DNA of 8,332 bases, taken from assembly GCA_029982105.1 (NCBI GenBank), contig JARRCQ010000060.1, positions 1 to 8,332 of the forward strand. Reading direction: 5' to 3'. The position numbers and the translations under genes are program-made. Numbering within the stretch: the first letter of the stretch is position 1; each line of letters begins with the position of its first letter. The notes beneath the pieces were generated by a model. That model was not told the origin of the DNA and searched no databases. It saw only the letters and a program-made list of their open reading frames with translations. Source of the stretch: Candidatus Atribacteria bacterium. GTDB lineage: Bacteria; Atribacterota; Atribacteria; Atribacterales; Caldatribacteriaceae. Shown here in pieces: positions 1-5,867 of this stretch.

Positions 1-140
1 AATATACTTTCCACACCCTCAATCTTTTTACTCCTAATATAATTTTGGGGATTTCTGATGAAATTTCTCCCCCAGGAGATATAGAAAAAGTTAGATTTGT
101 TTCTCAGCTGGTGGAGAAATGGAATAATGATAGGGGGTGA
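1..140 (+). CDS. C-terminal fragment of a uroporphyrinogen decarboxylase-family (URO-D fold) protein, cut by the window edge
   Basis: An open frame runs from base 3 to a TGA at 138-140 and encodes the last 45 residues of a protein whose start lies left of the window. The readable motif is ILGISDEISPPGDIEKV followed by a short helix (RFVSQLVEKW). An ILG-[IV]-SD..PP..D.E+ tail of this kind is what I associate with the C-terminus of URO-D-fold proteins that are not the haem enzyme itself but uncharacterised or methyltransferase-like relatives. These are often found beside carbohydrate genes. The gene lies on the same strand as the sugar transporter, 77 bp upstream of the binding-protein ATG, so co-transcription is likely. 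Substrate and reaction cannot be told from the fragment. The assignment is from motif memory and only 45 residues are visible. Confidence 0.65.
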   Translation, partial: YTFHTLNLFTPNIILGISDEISPPGDIEKVRFVSQLVEKWNNDRG

Positions 141-202
141 TTGAAAGAAAATAATTTATTGAGGCAAAGTAAATAAAATTTAAGTGTCTCTATTAATTAG
201 AA

Positions 203-210
203 AAGGGAGG
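203..210 (+). promoter_or_regulatory. Strong ribosome binding site of the solute-binding protein gene
   Basis: AAGGGAGG sits 7 nt before the ATG at 218 and fixes that start. The rest of the 141-217 spacer is AT-rich. I could not find a -35/-10 pair with acceptable spacing in it, which fits read-through from the upstream gene. Confidence 0.75.
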
Positions 211-217
211 AATAACC

Positions 218-1474
218 ATGAAAAAGCAATTTTTATTGGGAGTAGTTCTTTTGTTAGTGATTTGCCTATTGGGAGTTGCTTCTGCTCAAGAAGTAACACT
301 TAAAGTATGGCTAATGAAGCAAGCAGAGGTAGAACTTATAAAGGCTCAAGAAGAGGCATTAGCTGAATTCCAGAAACTATATCCAGATATAAATGTAGAA
401 TTCACTGTTTTTCCATACAACGAATATCGAGATAAACTTCTAATCGCAGCTGCTGCCGGTAACCCACCCGACGTTTCAGTAATAGACCAAATTTGGAACC
501 CAGAATTTGCTGCTGCTGGATTTGTTATACCCTTAGATGATTATGTGACTCAATCCCCCAATGTGAAAAAAGAAAATTACTTTTCCGGCGCTTGGGAATC
601 AGCCGTATTCCAAGAAAAACTCTACGGCATTCCCTTCGACGTAGGTGTATGGGCACTCAATTATTATAACAAAGACATCTTCCGTAATGCTGGGTTAGAT
701 CCAGAGAAACCACCAGTAACCTGGGATGAATTTTATGAAATGGGAAGTAAAATGACCTCTGAACAACAATGGGGAACCGCCCTTTATGTGGGGTCAGGCG
801 ACGCTGTCCAATGCATAGTCGACGCTCTTATTTTTTCCAATGGTGGCTCAGTATTGAATCAGGATTTCCGAAAGTGTACCTTAGACCAACCTCCAGCCAT
901 TGAAGCTTTAAAGTATTTCAAAAAACTGCAAAGCATTAATCCATCTGGAGAAGTAGCCAGAACAGAAGAAGATTCTTTCCAACTCTTTACTGCTGGAAAA
1001 ATAGGGATGTTCTGGTACGGAGAGTGGGGCCAGGATACAATAAACGCTAGAGCTCCTGAAATGGATTGGGCTCTTGCCAATTTCCCTCGACCAGCTGAAG
1101 GTAAATCAATAGGTACCTTTGGAGGATGGAATATGGTTATCTATCAACAAGCAACTCAAAAAGATGCAGCTTGGAAATTCATAGAATTCTGGACAAGTAA
1201 AGAGATAAACGAGAAAGTTTCTTCTCTAACTCCAGCAAATATAGAAGCAGCTCAAGCTTTTCTAAACCAGAAAAGAAAATTCCCAGAGGTCGTTTTCCAA
1301 CAGCTTTCTACCGCTCTTTATAGGCCAATTTTCCCTCGTTATCCAGACTTAGCAGAAATACAGCGAAATGCCACCACCAACATTTTATTAGATCAAAAAA
1401 GTGTAGAAGAAGCCTTAAAAGATGCTACTAAAGAAATCGATGCTCTTCTTGATGAATATTACGCCAACCATTAA
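218..1474 (+). CDS. Sugar ABC transporter, extracellular solute-binding protein (family 1, CUT1 type)
   Basis: Captures a sugar or oligosaccharide outside the membrane and delivers it to the permease pair encoded next. At 418 residues it has the usual length for the family. Residues 1-23 form a signal peptide: a Lys-Lys start, a long hydrophobic core, then ASA before Gln24. No residue pattern fits a lipobox, since Cys16 is preceded by Val-Ile. The protein is therefore predicted to be cut by signal peptidase I rather than lipid-anchored. The mature N-terminus (LKVW at 28-31) and residues 72-90 (DKLLIAAAAGNPPDVSVID) are typical of SBP_bac_1. So are YGIPFDVG (136-143), the F..GKIGMFWYGEW segment (257-270) and the GGW near 302. 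A C-terminal helix (about 397-415) also fits. The gene is followed by a stem-loop and then the two permeases. The sugar cannot be named from sequence; malto-oligosaccharide, trehalose and glycerol-phosphate type relatives all look alike at this level. Confidence 0.93.
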   Translation: MKKQFLLGVVLLLVICLLGVASAQEVTLKVWLMKQAEVELIKAQEEALAEFQKLYPDINVEFTVFPYNEYRDKLLIAAAAGNPPDVSVIDQIWNPEFAAAGFVIPLDDYVTQSPNVKKENYFSGAWESAVFQEKLYGIPFDVGVWALNYYNKDIFRNAGLDPEKPPVTWDEFYEMGSKMTSEQQWGTALYVGSGDAVQCIVDALIFSNGGSVLNQDFRKCTLDQPPAIEALKYFKKLQSINPSGEVARTEEDSFQLFTAGKIGMFWYGEWGQDTINARAPEMDWALANFPRPAEGKSIGTFGGWNMVIYQQATQKDAAWKFIEFWTSKEINEKVSSLTPANIEAAQAFLNQKRKFPEVVFQQLSTALYRPIFPRYPDLAEIQRNATTNILLDQKSVEEALKDATKEIDALLDEYYANH

Positions 1475-1482
1475 GTGCAAAG

Positions 1483-1505
1483 AGGGGAGGAACAATTCCT
1501 CCCCT
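1483..1505 (+). promoter_or_regulatory. Intercistronic stem-loop between binding protein and permease genes
   Basis: Left arm AGGGGAGGAA (1483-1492) and right arm TTCCTCCCCT (1496-1505) are perfect reverse complements, giving a GC-rich 10-bp stem closed by a CAA loop. It begins 8 nt after the stop codon of the binding protein. No T-run follows it; the next bases lead straight into the permease ribosome binding site AAGGAG (1510-1515). It therefore does not look like a Rho-independent terminator. Stem-loops at this place in sugar transporter operons (malE-malF is the classic case) are known to protect the upstream mRNA, so that the binding protein is made in excess over the permeases. That role is inferred here. 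Confidence 0.75.
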
Positions 1506-1521
1506 ATAGAAGGAGAGAAAT

Positions 1522-2397
1522 ATGCACAATAAAAAGGAATGGGCTTCTGGATATTTATTCATTCTCCCTTCTTTAATCCTTCTAATCATATTAGTTTTTT
1601 ACCCTCTTTTTATGACATTTATATATAGTTTTTATGATATGTCCCTCGTTTCTAATCGCTATTTAGGATGGGAAGCCTATCAAAAACTATTTCAAAACCC
1701 TAAGTTATACTTGATTTTCAAGAATTCCCTGACTTGGACCATTTTAGTAGTTTTCTTCCAATGTCTTTTGGGTTTAGGATCGGCTCTCATTCTCCAACAA
1801 ACCTTCGTTGGGAATGCTTTCCTTCGAGGATTGGTAATTCTACCTTGGGTTATGCCCGGTGTTATTGCGGGCATGGCTTGGAGATTAATTTATGATCCTC
1901 ACTTAGGACTTTTAAACCATTATTTGCAAATTTTGGGGATAGTAGATCGGCCATTAACTTGGTTAAGTAGTCCTAATATGGCTTTGTATGCAGTAATTTT
2001 TACCGCTATCTGGAAAGGGTTTCCCTTTTCTACTATTATGTATTTGGCTGGTCTGCAAGGAGTTCCTTCTGAGCTCTACGAAGCAGCAGAAATAGATGGA
2101 GCTAATGAAGTAAAACAATTTTTCCACATAACCATACCCTCTATGAAACCAATTATTACCGTAACTCTCCTTCTTACTTTTATCTGGACATTTAACTATT
2201 TCGAATTAGTTTACGTCATGACTGGAGGTGGTCCAGCAGAGAGTAGCCATATTTTCCCTACCTACATATACGATTTGGCTTTTAAGAGATTTCGGTTCGG
2301 AGACGCCTCTCGCTTTGCTGTAGTCGACTTTTTATTTCTATTAATTTTTAGTCTGTTCTATGTACGAACCACTTTTAAAAGCGAGGAAAACTTATGA
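1522..2397 (+). CDS. Sugar ABC transporter permease, MalF/UgpA-like
   Basis: First of two inner-membrane subunits that form the sugar channel. The 291 residues include about six hydrophobic segments, near 11-37, 69-92, 102-122, 153-175, 211-232 and 266-281. The cytoplasmic coupling helix that contacts the ATPase is clear: EAAEIDGA at 187-194, followed by F..ITIPSMKP to 210, matching the EAA...G.........I.LP signature. The motif VMTGGGPAESS (232-242) followed by FPTYIYDLAF is typical of MalF/UgpA-type CUT1 permeases. There is no long periplasmic loop like that of E. coli MalF; the short form is usual in Gram-positive and thermophilic lineages. The ATG at 1522 has AAGGAG 6 nt upstream. The stop overlaps the next start (ATGA), so the two permeases are translationally coupled. 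Confidence 0.93.
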   Translation: MHNKKEWASGYLFILPSLILLIILVFYPLFMTFIYSFYDMSLVSNRYLGWEAYQKLFQNPKLYLIFKNSLTWTILVVFFQCLLGLGSALILQQTFVGNAFLRGLVILPWVMPGVIAGMAWRLIYDPHLGLLNHYLQILGIVDRPLTWLSSPNMALYAVIFTAIWKGFPFSTIMYLAGLQGVPSELYEAAEIDGANEVKQFFHITIPSMKPIITVTLLLTFIWTFNYFELVYVMTGGGPAESSHIFPTYIYDLAFKRFRFGDASRFAVVDFLFLLIFSLFYVRTTFKSEENL

Positions 2398-3230
2398 TTA
2401 AGAGGCAAAAAACTGGAAAAATAATAACCTATCTTTTCGCCCTTCTCCTAGCCATTTTTGTTTGTTTTCCTTTGATAGTTATGATTTCCATGTCCTTGAA
2501 AGCACCAGACGAACAATTCACTTATCCCCCCCATCTTATTCCCCAACACCCTACCTTAAACAATTACTTCCAGGTATTTGGCCAAGGGTCAATGTTTGCT
2601 AAGTATTTTAGCAATAGCTTGTTGGTAGCTTCAGTTTCAACATTAATCGTACTTGGAGTTGCTATATTCTCTTCTTACGGATATGCTAGAATGAATTTTC
2701 CAGGTAAAAACTTTTTATTCATTCTTTTACTTCTAAGCCAGCTTTTTCCTTTAGCCGCCATAATTGTTCCGCTTTACCGCATTATGGGTAACTTAAAATT
2801 GATAGATACCTATCTCTCACTGATTATAAGCTATCTTGCTTTTTCTGTGCCAGTCGGAGTGTGGTTACTGCGTAGTTTTTTCTTAGGAGTTCCTCAAGAG
2901 TTAGAAGAAGCTGCCTTAATCGATGGATGTACTCGTTTTCAGGCTTTCTGGAAAATAGTCATTCCACTAGTGCGACCAGGTATGGGAGCTACCGCCGCCT
3001 ATGTTTTTTTTCTCACCTGGCAAGAATTTATGTTTGCTCTAACCTTTATTAATAGTGAATCTAAAAGAACTTTGCCCGTAGGAATTTTTGATTTTGTAGG
3101 CCAATATGAAACTAATTGGGGAAATCTAATGGCCGCCTCTATCTTGGTATGTATTCCTGTTTTTGTGATTTTCTTCTTTATTCAAAAACAGCTTGTGGCC
3201 GGACTCACTGAAGGCGCGGTTAAAGGTTAA
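2394..3230 (+). CDS. Sugar ABC transporter permease, MalG-like
   Basis: Second inner-membrane subunit of the importer. It is 278 residues long, usual for MalG-type CUT1 permeases, with about six hydrophobic segments (near 11-34, 74-96, 106-130, 139-160, 196-220 and 247-264). The coupling motif is EEAALIDGC at 171-179, followed by F..IVIPLVRPG to 196. The C-terminus ends in KQLVAGLTEGAVKG (265-278), a hallmark of MalG-like subunits that reach the ATPase interface. The start ATG overlaps the stop of the preceding permease by 4 bp, and GAGGAAAA (2383-2390) serves as ribosome binding site. No ATP-binding subunit follows. The next gene is on the other strand, so a shared MsmX/UgpC-type ATPase elsewhere in the genome is presumed. 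Confidence 0.93.
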   Translation: MIKRQKTGKIITYLFALLLAIFVCFPLIVMISMSLKAPDEQFTYPPHLIPQHPTLNNYFQVFGQGSMFAKYFSNSLLVASVSTLIVLGVAIFSSYGYARMNFPGKNFLFILLLLSQLFPLAAIIVPLYRIMGNLKLIDTYLSLIISYLAFSVPVGVWLLRSFFLGVPQELEEAALIDGCTRFQAFWKIVIPLVRPGMGATAAYVFFLTWQEFMFALTFINSESKRTLPVGIFDFVGQYETNWGNLMAASILVCIPVFVIFFFIQKQLVAGLTEGAVKG

Positions 3231-3346
3231 CTTCCCTAAAAACTTGGTTAGCCTCAGCCTACAAATTTACCAAAAGAATTATTTTATTTTTAGCAGACTT
3301 TAGTAGTTCAAATAATCACTGAACAACAAAAGAAAATAAATAGTTT

Positions 3347-4174
3347 TTAGTTCTGGTTATCGATAAAGGGAAAGATGTCGTGTTTTCTGAGATATAAATA
3401 TCTATCTGCCATAACATTAAGAGGTTTTTTAGTGAAAGTGAAATTGTCTGCTATCATGGTTAATATAGGGCTTAATTCTTTTTCTTTAGCCACTTCGCTC
3501 TCGCTGGCTTTGCGGTATAGCTCGCTTCCCTTTTTCTCTAAATCTTCTTCTTGGTTAACTCCGGGAGTTAATCGCCTATGTTTAGCTAAAGAAGAAGATC
3601 GGCCTTCAAAAAGTTGTTCAGGGAAGACACCACTCAAAAATAAAGCCAGGTCTCCTGCTCGTTTCAGGAAAATGAAGCGATAAGGTTCGTCTACTATTTC
3701 GCTCATTTCTACTAAAAGGTCAAAGTCCATATCAGATAAAACTTTTTTGTAATAAATACCTTTGCCTCGTTTAAAGTAAATAGTAAATTGATTAACCCGG
3801 ATAAAAGAAACCAGTAGCTCCACCAGATAGTCTCTGATTTCATCCCGGGAGAGAATCTCTAAAACTTTTTTACTATCAAAAACCGGCACTCGAGTTTTGT
3901 AGCCTACCTGCTCCAGGGTATAGGTATCTCTTTTTATATCCCGGATAGCTTGACGGAGAAGTAACTCGAAATAGAGATAGGGACTGATGCGAATAAAAAC
4001 ATTTTCTTTTTGTTGAGCTGCTTTTTTAAAAATCTCTTCTTCCTCTAAAATCAAATTTAAAGAATCAGGGTCTCGGGTTATTAAATCGATAAAATAAGCC
4101 TTATCTTTATCTCCTGCTAACTCAGCTAAAAATTGAAAATCTCTCGGTGAAAACTTATCAAAAACCTTTCTCAT
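3347..4174 (-). CDS. Conserved-looking cytoplasmic protein of unknown function
   Basis: I do not recognise a named family. The product is 275 residues, rich in charged residues and predicted helical, with no signal peptide and no transmembrane helix long enough to span a membrane. Segments that look conserved are SPYLYFELLLRQA (about 64-76), VPVFDS (about 97-102) and the stretch GDLALFLSGVFPEQLF (about 174-189). A Lys/Glu-rich linker follows, and then DNFTFTKKPLNVMADRYLYL near the C-terminus. I have a vague memory of similar SP-[FY]-L-[FY]-F..LLR and GD.ALFL.G.FP patterns in hypothetical proteins of archaea and actinobacteria. I cannot name the family. The ATG at 4174 is preferred over the TTG just before it (4177), because AAGGTGAG is better spaced from the ATG. 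The gene begins 14 nt after the secreted-protein gene upstream, so the two are probably co-transcribed and may act together. Confidence 0.8.
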   Translation of the reverse strand: MRKVFDKFSPRDFQFLAELAGDKDKAYFIDLITRDPDSLNLILEEEEIFKKAAQQKENVFIRISPYLYFELLLRQAIRDIKRDTYTLEQVGYKTRVPVFDSKKVLEILSRDEIRDYLVELLVSFIRVNQFTIYFKRGKGIYYKKVLSDMDFDLLVEMSEIVDEPYRFIFLKRAGDLALFLSGVFPEQLFEGRSSSLAKHRRLTPGVNQEEDLEKKGSELYRKASESEVAKEKELSPILTMIADNFTFTKKPLNVMADRYLYLRKHDIFPFIDNQN

Positions 4175-4188
4175 CAAAGCTCACCTTT

Positions 4189-5016
4189 TCAATATATTAC
4201 TCCAAATTTCTCCAAGTAAAAGGAAGATACATCTTGAATTTCTTCCTTCTTACTTAAATTATAAACGTAACGATACACGCTTTTCTTCCAGAAAGCATCA
4301 GTATTGAGGTTACCTTTTCTCCACATATCAAAATCATAAGCTCTTACCTGAAAACTCAAAGCATATTCATTATCTAATATTAGTTGTACCACAAACCAAG
4401 AAACCTGAGGGAAAATTCTCTTTAGAGATTCAAAGCCTATACCAATCTGATTCCACAATTGCTCGTTGAGCTCTGCAGATATCATATTCATTCTTAAACA
4501 AGCTTGATCGTTCTCATCAATACTTATACCCAAAACCTCGTATCCTAATCCTTTTAGAGCCGTGATGGTTCTCTGAATAGCTTCTTCTAAGGTTTCGCTT
4601 TCTTCAATGTTACTCTGCAGAATAGTGAAGGGAAGCTCTAAATATTTCTCTCCATTGAGATAAAAACTTACTTTCCATTCTCCAGGAGAGAGTATATTGC
4701 GATAGTTAGCTAAACCCAATTCTCCAGTTGCGCCTACATATTGTTTATCCTCTTCTACCACCAAAATACTTTCGTATATCTCCCCCTGAGGGGATTGAAA
4801 CTCCCAGCGCAACTCGTCTCCCCTGTGGACTTCATCTATAAATATCCAGCATAGTATCTTTTCTTCTTCGGTAATAAACATATCCCGGCGCTCAAGAGGC
4901 AATCCATCTTGATCTAATCCTACACATAAAGCATAATCCAGAATCACATCTTCGTTAGCCAGGACGGGAAAAGCTAAAATAGCCAATAAAACAGCACTTA
5001 AGACTAATTTGCGCAA
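4189..5016 (-). CDS. Secreted or periplasmic protein of unknown function
   Basis: This 275-residue protein starts with a signal peptide: basic MRK, a hydrophobic core from 4 to 16, and a VLA/N cleavage site after residue 20. Residues about 25-133 alternate hydrophobic and polar residues and have turn motifs such as SPQGEIY (75-81) and SPGEWKVSFYLNGEKYLELPF (110-130). This suggests a beta-sandwich, Ig-like domain. A Glu-rich linker (about 136-147) leads to a second domain, about 145-275. It has a helix, then a beta-hairpin-like run (VLGISIDENDQACLRM), and ends with aromatic-rich helices. No catalytic motif is apparent; Cys31, Cys56 and Cys173 are the only cysteines. The start is a TTG at 5016, supported by GGAGG 9 nt upstream and by the signal peptide beginning right there. 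It lies 50 bp downstream of the methyltransferase gene and 14 bp upstream of the ATG of the next unknown gene. Function unknown. Confidence 0.8.
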   Translation of the reverse strand: MRKLVLSAVLLAILAFPVLANEDVILDYALCVGLDQDGLPLERRDMFITEEEKILCWIFIDEVHRGDELRWEFQSPQGEIYESILVVEEDKQYVGATGELGLANYRNILSPGEWKVSFYLNGEKYLELPFTILQSNIEESETLEEAIQRTITALKGLGYEVLGISIDENDQACLRMNMISAELNEQLWNQIGIGFESLKRIFPQVSWFVVQLILDNEYALSFQVRAYDFDMWRKGNLNTDAFWKKSVYRYVYNLSKKEEIQDVSSFYLEKFGVIY

Positions 5017-5025
5017 AAGCTTATA

Positions 5026-5030
5026 CCTCC
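5026..5030 (-). promoter_or_regulatory. Ribosome binding site that supports a TTG start
   Basis: GGAGG on the minus strand lies 9 nt before the TTG at 5016. No ATG or GTG is available near the beginning of the signal peptide, so this site decides the start of the secreted protein gene. Confidence 0.65.
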
Positions 5031-5066
5031 GGTCTTTTTATAAAGAGGATAAATTTTAATACCAGT

Positions 5067-5867
5067 TTAGCTCCCTAATTTACCCGACCGATAAGCGGAT
5101 AAATAGTTCATACAGAACTCATCATAGCCCAAAAGGGCTAAAGCTGCATATAGGCTACTCATCATCTCCTGGTCTAAGGGGTCAATGATAGAAGCATCCA
5201 AGCCATAACCCAGAGCCAAAACCAGAAAAGTGCGGTTTAATAACTTTCGATTGGGCATACCATAAGAGATATTGCTGAGGCCACAAATAGTTCGCACCTC
5301 ATTATATTTTTCTTTCACCGCTTTCACCGTTTCCAGAAAAATTTTTCCCTGGCAGTGGTCAGTACCAATAGGCACTACCAAAGGGTCTACCAAAAGTTTA
5401 TCTTTCTCGATTTTATAATAATCCACTGCCCCTACCAGCTCATCTACCAATCTGATGCGGTCTTCTACGGTTTGGGGAATTCCTCCCTTCCCCATAGCTA
5501 AACCTACCACCAGAGCGTTATATTCTTTGGCTAAAGGTAAAATAGCTTTTATTCTTTCCTCTTCAGCAGTAAAAGAATTAATCATCACTTCCTTTTTATT
5601 ATAAACCTGAAGAGCTCGAGCCAGAGCCTGGTCATTAGCTGAATCCAGGGAAAGAGGAATACTTACCTCATTCTGGATCAATTCCACGAGCCAGGGCAGG
5701 TTTTCTATTTCCTGGCTGGCTTCAGTTCCGGCATTAACATCTATAAAATGAGCTCCTGCTGCTTCCTGTTTTTTAGCTTCCTGAATAAAAAAATCCTCAT
5801 CTTTCCTCTCTAAAGCTTCTCGAATGGGTTTCCGAGTGGCATTAATTCTTTCTGCTACTATCAACAT
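5067..5867 (-). CDS. acsE: Methyltetrahydrofolate methyltransferase, pterin-binding TIM barrel (AcsE-like)
   Basis: Likely transfers the methyl group of 5-methyl-tetrahydrofolate to the cobalt of a corrinoid protein. In the Wood-Ljungdahl pathway that partner is the corrinoid iron-sulfur protein, which feeds acetyl-CoA synthase. The 266 residues match the roughly 262-residue Moorella enzyme in length and layout. They begin with MLIVAERIN (1-9), as in pterin-binding barrels. The pterin-site residues fall where expected: Asp75 in PLSLDS, Asn97 in MINS, Asp161 in LLVDPLVVP and Asn199 in GLSNIS. The NRTFL segment (211-215) is also typical. The gene overlaps the end of folC by 26 bp and has its own strong AGAGGAGG site inside folC (5877-5884), so the two are coupled. 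No corrinoid protein or acetyl-CoA synthase gene is in the window. Another corrinoid acceptor is therefore possible. It is too short for MetH and lacks B12-binding motifs. Confidence 0.85.
   Translation of the reverse strand: MLIVAERINATRKPIREALERKDEDFFIQEAKKQEAAGAHFIDVNAGTEASQEIENLPWLVELIQNEVSIPLSLDSANDQALARALQVYNKKEVMINSFTAEEERIKAILPLAKEYNALVVGLAMGKGGIPQTVEDRIRLVDELVGAVDYYKIEKDKLLVDPLVVPIGTDHCQGKIFLETVKAVKEKYNEVRTICGLSNISYGMPNRKLLNRTFLVLALGYGLDASIIDPLDQEMMSSLYAALALLGYDEFCMNYLSAYRSGKLGS

Noticed and set aside
141..200. Possible promoter or operator upstream of the binding-protein gene (TTGAAA at 141, TAAAAT at 174, palindromic AATAATTTATT at 150-160)
   Set aside because: The -35 and -10 candidates are 27 nt apart, and the palindrome consists only of A and T.
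859..1080. Minus-strand open frame of 73 codons inside the solute-binding protein gene
   Set aside because: It is antisense to a clearly recognised protein family and has no motif of its own.
3231..3346. Possible bidirectional terminator between the converging operons: TTGGT/ACCAA arms followed by a T-rich stretch, and a GTTCA/TGAAC hairpin near 3306-3324
   Set aside because: Both stems are only 5 bp. The first has a 20-nt loop and the second has no T-run on either strand. The AT-rich sequence alone would give such matches by chance. Otherwise I see nothing in this gap.
3375..3683. Plus-strand open frame of 102 codons opposite the unknown cytoplasmic gene
   Set aside because: It lies wholly antisense to a longer frame with a good ribosome binding site. 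Its composition (Ser/Arg/Lys-rich) looks like a reverse-frame shadow, and it has no upstream ribosome binding site that I could identify.
5031..5064. Possible sigma-70 promoter for the secreted-protein gene (TATAAA on the minus strand at 5037-5042 with CTGGTA 17 nt upstream)
   Set aside because: The -35 matches only half of the consensus, and the predicted transcription start would fall on or next to the ribosome binding site. Read-through from the methyltransferase gene is simpler.
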